Part shown: in pieces, positions 1-10,639 of the stretch
How positions within the stretch are numbered: the first letter of the stretch is position 1
Layout: every line of letters begins with the position of its first letter
Program-made: the position numbers and the translations under genes
Notes under the pieces: generated by a model
Databases searched by the model: none
What the model was told of the DNA's origin: nothing
Seen by the model: the letters and a program-made list of their open reading frames with translations, nothing else
From: Carnegiea gigantea
Lineage: Eukaryota > Streptophyta > Magnoliopsida > Caryophyllales > Cactaceae
Length of the DNA: 64,000 bases
Reading direction: 5' to 3'
Assembly (NCBI GenBank): GCA_029747015.1
Contig: JAKOGI010000822.1
Coordinates: 161,001-225,000, forward strand

Positions 1-28
1 CAAATATACCTTAATAGCATGTGTATAG
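1..28 (-). pseudogene. copia A integrase fragment, left of the Athila insertion
   Basis: Read on the minus strand, these bases continue the copia integrase that is interrupted at 12,615. The right side ends in IVDDY and, after one copy of the TATAG duplication is removed, this side continues THAIKVYL. Plant copia integrases usually read VDDYSRAVWVYL here. The reading frame is preserved across the 12.6-kb insertion, so this is the other half of the same copia element. It runs out of the window to the left. Confidence 0.8.
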
Positions 29-427
29 TGTTCGTGCTAACAATATGTTAATTACGATACTCTTATGCCTGATTTATGCTCGTTATAATTGTTATTTTTA
101 TGTTTTTATTTGATTTGATTTTGTTTTGTAGGTATTGAATAATTATGGAAGAAATACGGAAAAAAGATTAAAAAAATGCCGAAAAAAGAAGAATTGGGCC
201 AAATTGACTTGAACCCAACCCAAATGCTCATTGTCTTTTATAACCCAAAAATAATAAAAGGAAATTGAATTTTAAAAAAAAAACCCAAGCCTTTCTACGC
301 GTGCAGTTCACGTGACTTCTCCCCCTTTTGATTTCTCTTTTTCTCTTTCTTCCCTTTCGGGCCCAGCCCCGAAAGAACACTCGAAAACCCGATAGCCCCC
401 CTCTCCTCCATCTTCATCTTTATCATC

Positions 428-482
<55 letters not shown>

Positions 483-2021
483 ATCTCTCTCACTAACACC
501 GAGCGCCAGCGCAGCATGCCAAATCACCACCCCTATCCAACGGAATGCAAGCAGCAACCACCAGATTGTGCCATCTCCTTTGCCCACACGTTTCCAGATG
601 GACGGTGTAGATCGATCGAGTTTGTGTATAAATGGAAGATTTCGGCTCCAGAGCTAGGGTTAGAGAGGTATAATCTAAGGTTTGAGTTTTTGGGTTTTCA
701 TTTATGGTTTTGTTTTCAATTCGAAACTTTAGCCTTCTGGGGTTTGTTCTGTTTTCTTGAAGATTTTCATTCGAATTTATAACAGCCACTTTCAGGCTGA
801 ATTTGGGGTTTAATTTCGTTCATGCTTTTAAGATTAATGTTAGGTTTTAATTTCATTTTTTTGGGGATCTAAGGTTCGTGCTATGCCTGAAATTCGAATG
901 TTTAGCTCTGTTTTGGCCTCCAAATGCTTGTAATTTAGTTAGATTTTGTCAATTTCGGGTTGTAATTGCAAGGATTGTATGAACGTTTCAAGAGAAAGGC
1001 TCAGCTTGAGGTTGGTTGATGCATGGTTCAAGGCGTTGTTTCGATTTTCTGCTCCAAATCATCCCCATGGTCTGGGTTTGAATCTTACTCTTCATTCATG
1101 CTTTGTACTTGTTGGATGTTGATGAGAATTCGAAGTCCCTTTGCTCAATTTTGGGTTTTCTTGGTTTAGTTGAATCGATTATGTTCTGATGTTATTTAAA
1201 ATAGCAGATTTTGGATTTCGTAACCTGCTCTGTTTGTGCTCTTCAATTGTGTTTGTTCAGATGATTTTGTTGAGTTGATTTTGCTGGTTGATGTTAGATG
1301 ATTTTTTTTTTATTATATTCTAAGATTTTAGTTAGTTTTTTAGTGCTTAATTTTTATTAATTCAGGATGAATTGATTTGGGTTTTTGTTGCTTATTGCTA
1401 TGTTATTCTGACGTTGTGCTTTTGGATTTGAGCAAATGAGTTTGGAATGCGGATTGAATGGTTGCTTGTTGCTTTGCTGATGGTAATTTGATTGATGATG
1501 ATAATGGGTGTTGGTGGTGTTCGATTTTCTGTTGATAGCTCCCTGCCTCGACTCTGTTTTCCTCTCCCTTGTTTTGGTTGTTTCATGCAACTTTGATTTA
1601 GGATGTTGGTATGGACATAGGAATGGAACCTAGAAGTTAATTCGTGTTGTTGTCATTAAGAGCAGAAGGCTAATTTTTCTTTCTAATGGTGTCAGTTCAC
1701 GTTTTAGTTCTGTTTAATTTTGGTTTTTAGATTCTAGGTTTTAATTTCACTTGAATGGCCGGTTATTGAATTAGTAAGTTCATTTAATTTATGTGATGCC
1801 TAGTTGAATGGTGATGGATGTATTAGGCTGTTAGTTTGAGGGTATTAGTTCTCTTTGAATGATTTAATTTGGTTTAATGTAGCTAACATTAGATTAATTA
1901 GTTAGTCCAATCTTTTGTGACCATAATCTTTTCCATCGTCCCTGTGGAGACGACCCTCAAGTGCGATGACGATAGTCGTATACTTGCGGCTTTTATTTTT
2001 TTCACTCAAAATTATCGAACA
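29..2021 (+). repeat. 5' LTR of the Athila element
   Basis: It matches 10,640-12,610 over its whole length with scattered substitutions and small indels. A CT microsatellite at about 431-478 is much longer here than in the 3' LTR, where the run is short and broken by TTT. Short reading frames inside it are chance frames of LTR sequence and are not annotated as genes. Confidence 0.92.
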
Positions 2022-2027
2022 AGTTTT

Positions 2028-2045
2028 TGGCGCCATTACCAGGGA
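2028..2045 (+). other. Primer binding site, tRNA-Asp type
   Basis: TGGCGCCATTACCAGGGA lies six bases inside the 5' LTR end. The plant tRNA-Asp 3' end predicts TGGCGCCGTTGCCGGGGA. The three differences are all G to A, the change expected from deamination of methylated cytosine on the other strand. The related minus-strand element has a nearly perfect version at 41,965-41,982. Confidence 0.85.
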
Positions 2046-2762
2046 CGGCGGTATAAGATTAGGTCGCATTTTATTTTACGTAGCTACTTCAATATTAGGT
2101 TACTTTATTATGTTATTGAGTGGTAGATTTAGTGCATTCCTTGAGTTTTCAAAAATCCAAAAAGATTGGAAAAGCCTAAAATTGAAAAAATAAATTAGAA
2201 AAACTTGAAAACCACAAAAAAAATTGAAACATTTAAAAACCTCAAAAACAAAGTGGCAAGTTTATGCTTCCCTTAGTTTGAGCACTTTTCTTTTTCTTAG
2301 TTTCGTTCCTATTAGGTGCTTATACTTTGACTTACTTTGTTTATTTATTATTAGTTGTGATTTATTTAGTTCATCTCTTGAAAAAGTCCAGAAACCCATA
2401 AAAATTTAGAAAAACTTGAAACTCCCAAAAAAAAATTTGATTGAAAAACTCTAAAAACAAATGACTTAGAATTGGTTTATGGCTTTAGTTGCTCTATTTT
2501 GTTGTTTGAAGTTTTAGAATTGAGTTAGTAATTTAAATTTGGTTTTTGTTGGAATTTGTCTCATTTCCATTTTAGAGATCGATTAACTTTTTGATTTGGC
2601 TACCTTTTGTTTGTAAATCGTCTTTAGGGTTGAGTACTATTTGGATTTGATTTTGTGCGTAAGAAAAGAAAAGAAAAAAAAAATAGAAAATTCAAAAATC
2701 CAAATAAAAATAGGAAGAGAAAAGACCAAAAATAGGATCTTTTGTGAAGTTATGGGGTTTAT
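2046..2762 (+). other. Athila leader, no gene
   Basis: About 0.7 kb of A/T-rich leader between the primer site and gag, with several A-rich stretches (around 2,160-2,230, 2,400-2,460 and 2,660-2,730). No coding region is supported. Long untranslated leaders are normal in Athila elements. Confidence 0.7.
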
Positions 2763-4580
2763 ATGACTAGTTGGGTTAGAGACCCTGAAAATCAAAGACT
2801 CGTTAGGAGTGAGCCCAACCCTGACTCAGAACCCGACCCTAAACCTAAGCTTGAGTTAGAGAATATGGTACAAGAAAGAACTTTGAGTGATATTTTCTAT
2901 CCTCCTAGGATTGCTTTGCCATCATGCTTTGTTATGCTTAATCTTGCATCAAATGTGACCTTCGAATTAAAACCCCATTATATTAAAATGCTCCCTAAAT
3001 TTATAGGTTTAGAGGAAGCTTATTTATTTTTAAGGGAATTCAAAGAAGTTTGTTCTATGATGCATTTCTCTAATATTTCCATTGATATTGTGCGAATAAA
3101 ATTGATTTCTTTTGCTTTAAAAGATTCTGCTAAACGTTGAATGTATGGCTTGGCTGCTAATTCTTTTACTTCTTGGAATGATTTTGTATGATTGTTCTTA
3201 AGAAAATATTTTTCTAATACCAAGACTGTTAAGCTGAGGAATGAAATCAATCAATTTGTGCAACTTGATAGGGAATAATTTTGAAAATATTTTGATAGGT
3301 TCAAAACTTTGTTGGCCCAATGTCCCCATCATGGTTTAGACTAGGCACACTTGTGCCAAATTGTATAAGAAGGACTTGACCAAAAGGCTAGGACCATGGT
3401 AGAGTCCATGTATCAAGGTAGCTTTCTTTCTAAGAGCGCCACAGCTGCTTGGGAGTTTTTAGAAGACTTGGTTGAGAAAAATATACAGTGAGAAACTGCT
3501 CATAATGATAGCCCAAATTCTAGGATTGCAAGGGGTGGGTTGCATTCTGTCTCTGATGTAAGTCACTTGGAGTCTAAGATTGCTGTTTTAGAAAACACGT
3601 TGAAGAGATTATCTCCCCAGATGTCCCAATTATCTCAGACATCTACAGTGTCTTGTTCTCATTGCAAGGCCCTAGATCATTCTTTGAGTACTTGTCCGTA
3701 TTTTGCTCTTCAGTTAGCAACTAAACAAGAGCAAGTGAGTATAGCCTTTCAAAGACCTAAAAATGACCCTTTCTCCACTTATTATAACCCAAGGTGGACA
3801 GATCACCATAACTTTTCATGGAATAGTAGACCAAATGCTATGGTTCCTAACTCTCAACTTGGGTTGTTTCCTAGAAACAACTCCAAACCCATCTCTCATT
3901 TTTCAAATTTCTTTCAGAGACCGATTTTTCAGGTGTACCTAATGCACCTAGACATCCACCTTTTACAGCTCAAGTTTAACCTCTTCTTGGTTATACTGAT
4001 ATTGGTAAATTGGAAAGAAGAATCAATAACAATGTGGAAAGAATGATTAATGCTAACATGGAAAGAATGATAAAAATGATAACCGAATAGTTTTTTCAGT
4101 TAGCATCATCTTCTAGGGAGTCAGATGCTTTTTCGAGTTAACCTGAGGTGAACCCTAAGGGGCATGCCTCTCCTTCTTCTGGTAACCCTAGTGAGCTCAT
4201 GAGGAAAGTGAATGTGGTTATATCTCTCTGTTCTGATCGAGAGGTTGATAATCAAGTGAGACATCTTAGTAAACCTTACAGGTATCCTCACGAATTCTTC
4301 CAAAATTCTTCTTCCTCTTCTCCTCGAGAGACTGGTTCATCCAGTCAGTCAGGGGATACTACTGATAGTGTCCCTAATGCTTCAGATTGTCCTTCCCCTT
4401 CTGAGTCACCTTCTAAGAAAGAGGAGCTTAAGGAGAAAGACTCCTCTGACTCGATAAATTCTTCATCATCTAAGGATTCTTTCTTCCCTTCTTCTTCTGA
4501 GAAAATCTAAATACCTTTACCTTCTTTTCCCCATAGGCTAAAGAAGAAAGATCAAGATCATCTTGAGAAGATGAGATAGA
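2763..4580 (+). pseudogene. Athila gag (broken)
   Basis: Structural gag protein of the Ty3/gypsy element. The first 125 codons (2763-3140) are open. They include a stretch like plant gypsy gag (LREFKEVCSMMHFSNISID) and end at a stop in the ALKDSAKR region, where intact relatives continue with W. The frame resumes around 3,140-3,500 with further stops. It is open again at 3540-4046, with a possible coiled stretch and a CCHC zinc knuckle (CSHCKALDHSLSTC, about 3,657-3,698). A Ser-rich linker follows at 4148-4510. The pieces lie in the order of one gag but cannot be translated as one protein. Confidence 0.82.
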
Positions 4581-4630
4581 CCTTTTCTCAAGTAAAGATC
4601 AACATTCGCTTACTCGATGCTATTTAGTAG

Positions 4631-5596
4631 ATGCCTCTATGTGCTAGATTCTTAAAGGAGCTATGTATGACTAAGAGAGCAACTGGTATACCTAAGAAGG
4701 CTTTCTTAACCTTTGGTGCTTATTCTATCCTTTCTCAGATCCCGGTGAAGTATAAGGACCCTGGTTGCCCTACTGTGTCTACAGTCATAGGAGACCAATT
4801 TATTCACAGAGCATTGCTCGACCTAGGGACTAGTGTTAACTTGATACCTTTTACTGAGTATGAGAGACTAGAGTTAGGTGAGCTGAAACCTACTGAGATG
4901 GTCATTCAATTGGCTGATAGATCGACTAGGGTGCCCAGGGGGATAGTCGAGGATGTGTTGATTAGAGTGGGCGAACTCATTTACCCAGTGGACTTTGTTG
5001 TGATTGAAACTGAGAAGGTGTCCAACTTAGTTAGTCAAGTTCCTGTGATTCTAGGACGTCTTTTCTTAGCCACTGCCAATGCTCTCATTAATTACAGGAA
5101 TGGTATGATGAGACGGTCTTTTGGCAACATGACTGTAGAATTGAATATAATTAACATGCAAAGACAGCCTTCTGGATTTGATGATATGCAATTTTCTACT
5201 CTTAACTGGGTAGGAGATTCTGTATTCGATGATACTTTTGATGATGGATTTGCTACTAAGTATGAGTTATTTCTTATAGATGATGAGCTTAAATATGATG
5301 TGTTTGAATTTGATGGCTTGTTCTCTACTGCTGATTGTTTTCTCACTGTTATTTCTGAATCTGCTACTGAATCTATTTTCTCTGTTGCTTTTGAATTGAA
5401 ACCTCTTCTTGACTTTTTGAAGTATGCATTTCTAGGACCCGATGAATCCTTACATGGTATAATTGCTTCTGATCTAGACTGGGACCAAGAGGAAAAACTG
5501 ATTACTTTACTTAGGGAGAACAAAGAAGCTCTAGGATGGACTTTAGGGGATATCAAGGTATTAGTCCTTCGATTATGCAACATAGAATTCATCTAG
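4631..5596 (+). pseudogene. Athila protease and linker to reverse transcriptase
   Basis: A 321-codon open segment of pol. The retropepsin core reads LLDLGTSVNLIPF near residues 60-72, where the active-site triad expected as D-S/T-G appears as D-L-G, so activity is doubtful. The downstream flap and second half (VILGRLFLATANALINYRNG) are typical of plant Athila/Tat proteases. The C-terminal part carries the usual linker (EEKLITLLRENKEALGWTLGDIK) found just before the reverse transcriptase. The RT frame begins in the overlapping frame from 5,536, so there is a frameshift at the junction. Confidence 0.85.
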
Positions 5597-6900
5597 AGGA
5601 CAATGCTAAGCCCTACTGTGACTGCCAAAGGCATTTGAACCCTACTTTGCATGACGTAGTTAAAAAGGAAGTGTTCAAATGGTTAGACCATGGGATTATC
5701 TATCCCATTTCTGATAGTGAGTGGGTTAGTCCTGTTCAAGTTGTTCCCAAGAAGATTGGTATTACTATGATTAGGAATGATAAGAACGAGTTAGTCCCCA
5801 CTCAAGTTCAATCTGGGTGGCGTGCGTGTATAGATTATAGGAAATTGAATGTTGCCTCTAAGAAAGACCATTTTTTCCTTCCTTTCTTGGATCAAATGCT
5901 AGAGAGATTGGCTGGACATTCCTTCTATTGCTTTTTAGACGGATATTTCAGTTATACCTAGATCTCTATTGCTCATCAGGATCAGGAGAAGACTACTTTC
6001 ACCTGTCCATTTAGGACATATGCCTTTAGAAGAGTGCCGTTTGGACTGTGCAATGCTCCTGTCACCTTTCAAAGGTGCATGATTATCATTTTCTCAGATA
6101 TAGTGAAGCAATGCATGGAACTTTCATAGATGACTTTTTTGTGTTTAGATCTTCTTTTGATGATTGCTTGTCTAATCTAAGAAAGGTGTTGGAGAGGTGT
6201 AGGGAGATAAAACTTGACTTTAAATTGGGAGAAATGTCACTTCATAGTTAAAAAGGGTATAGTGTTAGGACACATTATTTTTCGAGATGGAATTGAGGTA
6301 GACAAAGCTAAGACTAACCTGATTATTAATCTTTCCCCTCCCACTTGTGTGAAAGAGGTACGGTCTTTTCTTAGACATGTTGGCCTTTATCGTCATTTTA
6401 TTAAGGACACTAGTAAGATTGCAAAGCATTTATTCAATTCGCTAGCTAAGGATGTGTCATTTCATTTCTCGGAAGAGTGTCTTGAGGCATTTTCTAAGCT
6501 TAAGGAGGTCTTAATCTCTGCTCTTGTTCTTCATCGTCCTATCTGGGGAGAACCATTTCAGTTGATCTGTGATGCATCTAATTATGCTATTGGGGTTATT
6601 TTAGGACAGTGTATTGATAAGAAACCCCATGTTATTTACTGTGCTAGTCACACGTTGAATGATACACAACTTAATTACACTATTACTAAGAAAGAATTCT
6701 TGGATGTGATCTTTAGTTTTGAAAAGTTTAGACCCTTTATGATTGGGTCTCATGTGGTTGTTTATATTGACCACTCTGCTCTTAAGCACCTTCTTTCTAA
6801 GAAGGGTGCAAGCCTAGACTTGTGAGATGGATTTTGCTTTTGTAAGAATTTGACTATGAAATAAAGGATAAGGAAGGTTCTGAGAACCTTGTAACTGATC
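5536..6900 (+). pseudogene. Athila reverse transcriptase and RNase H (broken)
   Basis: Copies element RNA to DNA and degrades the RNA strand. Recognisable blocks are GWRACIDYRKLN (about 5,815-5,850), PFLDQMLERLAGHSFYCFLDGY (5,880-5,945), TFTCPFRTYAFRRVPFGLCNAP (about 5,998-6,060) and the catalytic box FIDDFFVF (about 6,126-6,150). The RNase H domain follows (QLICDASNYAIGVILG at about 6,558-6,606, then YCASHTLNDTQLNY). Stops and frame changes occur near 5,960, 6,120 and 6,250. From 6214 to 6825 one frame is open for 203 codons. The YxDD aspartates remain but the chain is not continuous. Confidence 0.88.
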
Positions 6901-7261
6901 ATCTGTCTAGGATCTTCTATGATAGAGAGAGTGAGTCCAGTGTTTCTGAGTGCTTCCCCGATGAGCAATTATATGCTGTTCACTCTGATCCTTATTATGC
7001 TGATATTGTGAACTGCTTAGTTGTTGGTAGGATCCCTGAGGGTTGGACTAGAAATGACAGAGATAGATTCTTCCACCTTGTAAAATTCTTTATTTGGGAT
7101 GACTCTTATCTGTTTAAGTACTGCTCTGACTAACTCTTTAGGAGGTGCATTCTTGATCATGAGGTGAGAAATGCCCTTTCTTTTCGTCATGACCAGGCAT
7201 GTGGGGGCATTTTAGTGGTAGGAAAACAGCAACCAAGGTTTTTCAATGTGATTTTTACTGG
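6901..7261 (+). pseudogene. Athila integrase, N-terminal part before the hAT insertion
   Basis: Coding remnants of the RNase H-integrase connection (SENLVTDHLSR-like around 6,880-6,912) and the start of the HHCC zinc-binding domain (near HDQACGGILVVGKQQPRFF at 7,188-7,243). The domain is cut at 7,261 by the hAT-type element and resumes at 8,277 with PTLFKDAFEYCKSCPRC. The joined order (Y-W then P-T-L-F-K-D-A) is the normal gypsy integrase sequence. Confidence 0.8.
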
Positions 7262-8268
7262 TAGGAGTGTTCATCGGTCCAAGACCGGACCGGACCGGCT
7301 GGATCGAGGACCGAAAAATGCTAGGGAGAGGACCGAGGACCGGACCGATCGGAATCAAAACGAGGGGAAGATTGAGAATGGAATAAAGGAAATCAGACCA
7401 AGTAAACGATAAATCAAACTAAAAGCTACAATAGTCAAGACCTAGAAAAATCAAAGAACTCATGGCCGAAAATGGCCACAATCAACAACCCTGAACAATC
7501 GAACACAAAACCAACCAAAGATAGAGTGAGAACTTCAATTCATCTTTCAAATGACACATCGTTTACTCAAGTACCAAATCTGATATCACGATAGCCATCA
7601 AACCATTGCAAGTTGCAACACAGGCGAATTAACATCTCAGATTTCAGTTCTGAAAACCCTAGAAAACAAATCATACAAAAACCCTAGAAAATTCAAATTA
7701 CAACCCAAAATAATACAATCAACAAATCTAAGCATGCCTCAACCAAATTACACGCCACACCGGAAGGCGGAAGCCACCAGCCGTTGGCTGGTGGAGAGGA
7801 GAGCAGATCGAGCCTCGAGGCAGTCATGCAGTCACGCAGAGACGAGAGGCAGAGCAGATGCGAAGCAGACACTCGAGAGGGAGGGTAGAGAGTACAGAGC
7901 GAGAGCTGAGCGAGGACAGACAAGAGATTGAGCAGAGAAGAAGAAAATGACTGGAGTGGAGAATGGAGATTGGAGAATGGAGACTGAGAACTCGAGAAGG
8001 AGAAGTGAGAAATGCGAAAGAAGAAAGGGCAACACGCAATATGGCAACAGGCTAATCGGGGGAAAAAGGGTGAAAAAAAATTTTAATTCAAATCGGTCCG
8101 GTCCGGTCCAGTGACCGGTCTGGCCGGTCCAAACCCAGACCGAACCGAAGACCGAAAACAAAAATGGACAGGACCAAGGACTGGATCGAAAGACCTCAGT
8201 CCGGTCCGGTCCGGTCTGCACCAGTCTTCCGGTCGGTCCGGTCCTGGACCATTTAGTGAACACCCCTA
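7262..8268. mobile_element. Non-autonomous hAT-type element in the Athila integrase
   Basis: A 1,007-bp insertion with a perfect 8-bp target duplication TTTACTGG (7,254-7,261 and 8,269-8,276). The ends are imperfect inverted repeats: TAGGAGTGTTCA on the left, and TAGGGGTGTTCA read inward from the right. Both subterminal regions are packed with GGTCCGGTCC/GGACCGGACC repeats. An 8-bp duplication and TAGGGGTGTTCA-like ends are typical of plant hAT elements. No transposase is present, and the open frames in it are shadows of the low-complexity core. It must have been mobilised by an enzyme encoded elsewhere. Confidence 0.9.
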
Positions 8269-9303
8269 TTTACTGGCCTACTTTGTTTAAGGATGCATTT
8301 GAGTACTGCAAGAGTTGCCCTAGATGCTAGCAGTTGCATAGAATAAGCAGGAGAAATATGATGCCATTGAATTCCATCATTATTGTAAAGGTTTTTGGTG
8401 TGTGGGGTATTGACTTTATGGGACCATTTCGACCTTTCTTTTAGGAATGAGTACATTTTATTAGTTGTGGACTATGTTTCTAAATGGGCTGGGGCCATCC
8501 CTTCCAGGACCAATGAAGCTAAGGTCATTGTGAAATTCTTTACGGAGAACATTTTTACTCGATTTGGTATAACCCGTGCTATCATTAGTGATCAGGGAAC
8601 TCATTTTAATAACATGTCTTTTGATGCTTTACTGAAGAGGTATTCGATAGTCCATAGGCTTGCTATTCCCTGTCATCCCTAAACCAGGGGCCAGGTTAAA
8701 GTATCCAATTGGCAGATCAAACAGATTTTAGAGAAGACAGTGAGTAGGAATAGGAAAGACTGGGCTGACAGGCTACTGGATGATCTTTGGGCATATAGGA
8801 CGACTTTCAAAACTCCCTTAGGTATATGACCTTGTACAGTAGTTTATTGTAAGTCTTGTCATTTACCTGTGGAGATAAAGCATAAAGTTTGGTGGGCTAT
8901 TAAGAAGCTTAATTATGACTTGACTGAGGCGGGTAAGGAGAGACAACTGCACCTGGGTGAGCTTGATGAGATTAGAGATGAGGCTTATGAGAGTGCTCGA
9001 TCTTACAAAGAGAGGGCGAATTTGTTTTACGATTGACATATTTTTAGAAAAGAGTTTACCCCAGGAATGAAAGTACTCTTATATGACTCTAAGTTCCATT
9101 TGTTTCTAGGAAAATTGAGGTCCTGATGGACGGATCCTTATATTGTCTCACATGTTTTTCCCTATGGTGCAGTTGAAATTCAGGACCCTGAGAGTGGTGC
9201 TACCTTCAAAGTGAATGGCCAGTGTTTGAAACAATTTCTGGAGTTGCCGAGCCAAGAAGATGTGGAGTGTCTAATACTCCATGAACCGAGCCATGATCGA
9301 TGA
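8269..9303 (+). pseudogene. Athila integrase core and C-terminus (catalytic Glu lost)
   Basis: Continuation of the integrase: zinc-finger cysteines (CKSCPRC, about 8,308-8,330), then the core with GIDFMGPF in a shifted frame (about 8,405-8,430), VVDYVSKW and SDQGTHFNN (about 8,588-8,615). The third catalytic residue, expected as the E of GQVEVSN, is encoded AAA (Lys) at 8,698-8,700. In-frame stops interrupt at about 8,681, 8,827, 9,034 and 9,124. The C-terminal part (FTPGMKVLLYDSKFHLF, then DPESGATFKVNGQCLK) is the usual plant gypsy tail. The stop is at about 9,301. Confidence 0.88.
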
Positions 9304-10639
9304 TTTTGGTGTGAGATAGCTTGGATGTACTTAGCACCCGACCTGGTTTGCAAGAAATTCCTTCTCCTCTTCTCTCTTCTTCTCTTTTCTTCTCCCTTCT
9401 TCTTTGTCTTAGTCCAGTTTCTTTTTGTTTAGTTGATTTCTTTTCTTTTTATATGTTGGTTGCTTTGTTTGAAGTCATGTCCCTTTTGTTTTTGAGTCTT
9501 GTTTTTATTTTTGAACATGTGTTCTCTTTTTTGATTTTTCTTTTCGCTCTTCATGTTTCTTTGCCACTTCCAATGAGGACATTGTGAGATTTTGGTGTGG
9601 GGATGAGGTTCCTATTTGTATGTACTTTTTTTTTGAAAATTTTAAAAAATCCACAAAGATTTTTGTTTTGTTTGTGGAACGTTTGTACTCTTTCTGATTA
9701 GCTTGAATCCCCTGTACTTTGGTTATTAACTTGTATGTAAGCAGGATGTGCATGATAGGTCTCCGACCTCAGTGTGACATTCTAAGCCCTAGTTCTAACT
9801 CCAATTATTCATTATAGATGTATAATCTAATCCTTGTTTACCCTTTCATCATTATCTTTAGGTCTTAGGCTTCCATGAATAATTCTCTCACTTGCTTGTA
9901 ACACGATTACTCTAAAAAAAATAAATAATAAATTAAAATAATGAATAAACAAAAGAAAAAAAAGAGAGAGATGAAATAAAATTTGGAATGACGAGTATCT
10001 TTTTGAGGCATGTGCTACTGGGCGTTACCCTTTGAGGCACGTGCTACTGGGTGTTACCCTTTAAGGCAATACTGCTATTGGTAAAGCTTGCTTCCAATGT
10101 TAATATGTCAATAATGTAGTTGTGTTAGTCAAGTGGAATTGAGTCTAATTTTGATAAATTTAAGCCTTGAAATGATGATACACTTGCACTTGAGCACTGG
10201 GATGGATTTAGAATCTTGATGTATAATGGGGTGAAAAATTAGTGCTTTGACATCATTGATAGGGTAGAGGGCTTTGAAGTACATTCAGTTTATGTGCAGG
10301 TCGATAACTTGGCTACATGGGTGATTTAGTTGATTAGAATGTATATATATCTTTCCCTAAATTTTGTACACATTAGCTTTGAGAAAAAACCAAAAAGTTT
10401 TTCGATTTTATGTTTTTATTTTCTTTTTGGATTTTGTGGGTATTTCACTTGAAAATCCTCATGACATCTCACTCATCCACTTGGGAGACCGAGGGGTTTA
10501 AAGGGCTTGTTGCATGCCCTAAATGCAACTGTAATTCCTATAACAGTGGGTTAGGACTTTTTTCTCTTATTTTTCATTTCCTTGTAGGTAGTTTAGTTAT
10601 TTTACTCAAGGACGAACAAAATCTTGGTGTGGGGGTATT
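9304..10639 (+). other. Athila 3' untranslated region and polypurine tract
   Basis: About 1.3 kb between pol and the 3' LTR. An 88-codon hydrophobic frame at 9321-9587 is not recognisable as an envelope protein. Landmarks shared with the gag-only relative on the other strand (39,020-40,560) include an AATGAGGACATTGTGAGATT block followed by GGTGTGGGGA (about 9,570-9,605), a 29-bp repeat block, and CTCAAGGACGA (about 10,605-10,616). The G-rich tract GGTGTGGGGGTATT just before 10,640 is the likely polypurine primer. Confidence 0.75.
10005..10081 (+). repeat. 29-bp tandem repeat in the Athila 3' region
   Basis: Two full units and a partial one, each like GAGGCATGTGCTACTGGGCG plus TTACCCTTT. The same block in inverted orientation lies at about 39,555-39,605 and again near 39,685-39,715 in the minus-strand relative. 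Retention in two otherwise diverged elements suggests a family-specific cis element. Confidence 0.75.

Noticed and set aside
295..789. Overlapping frames in the Athila 5' LTR
   Set aside because: They arise from the CT microsatellite and are not preserved in the paired 3' LTR.
7832..8263. 143-codon minus-strand frame inside the hAT-type element
   Set aside because: It is a by-product of the GGTCC repeats and the GA-rich core; no transposase motif is present.
9321..9587. Hydrophobic 88-codon frame after Athila pol as an envelope-like gene
   Set aside because: Composition is T-rich low complexity. The related gag-only element shares the region as noncoding 3' sequence, and no envelope-like features beyond hydrophobicity are seen.
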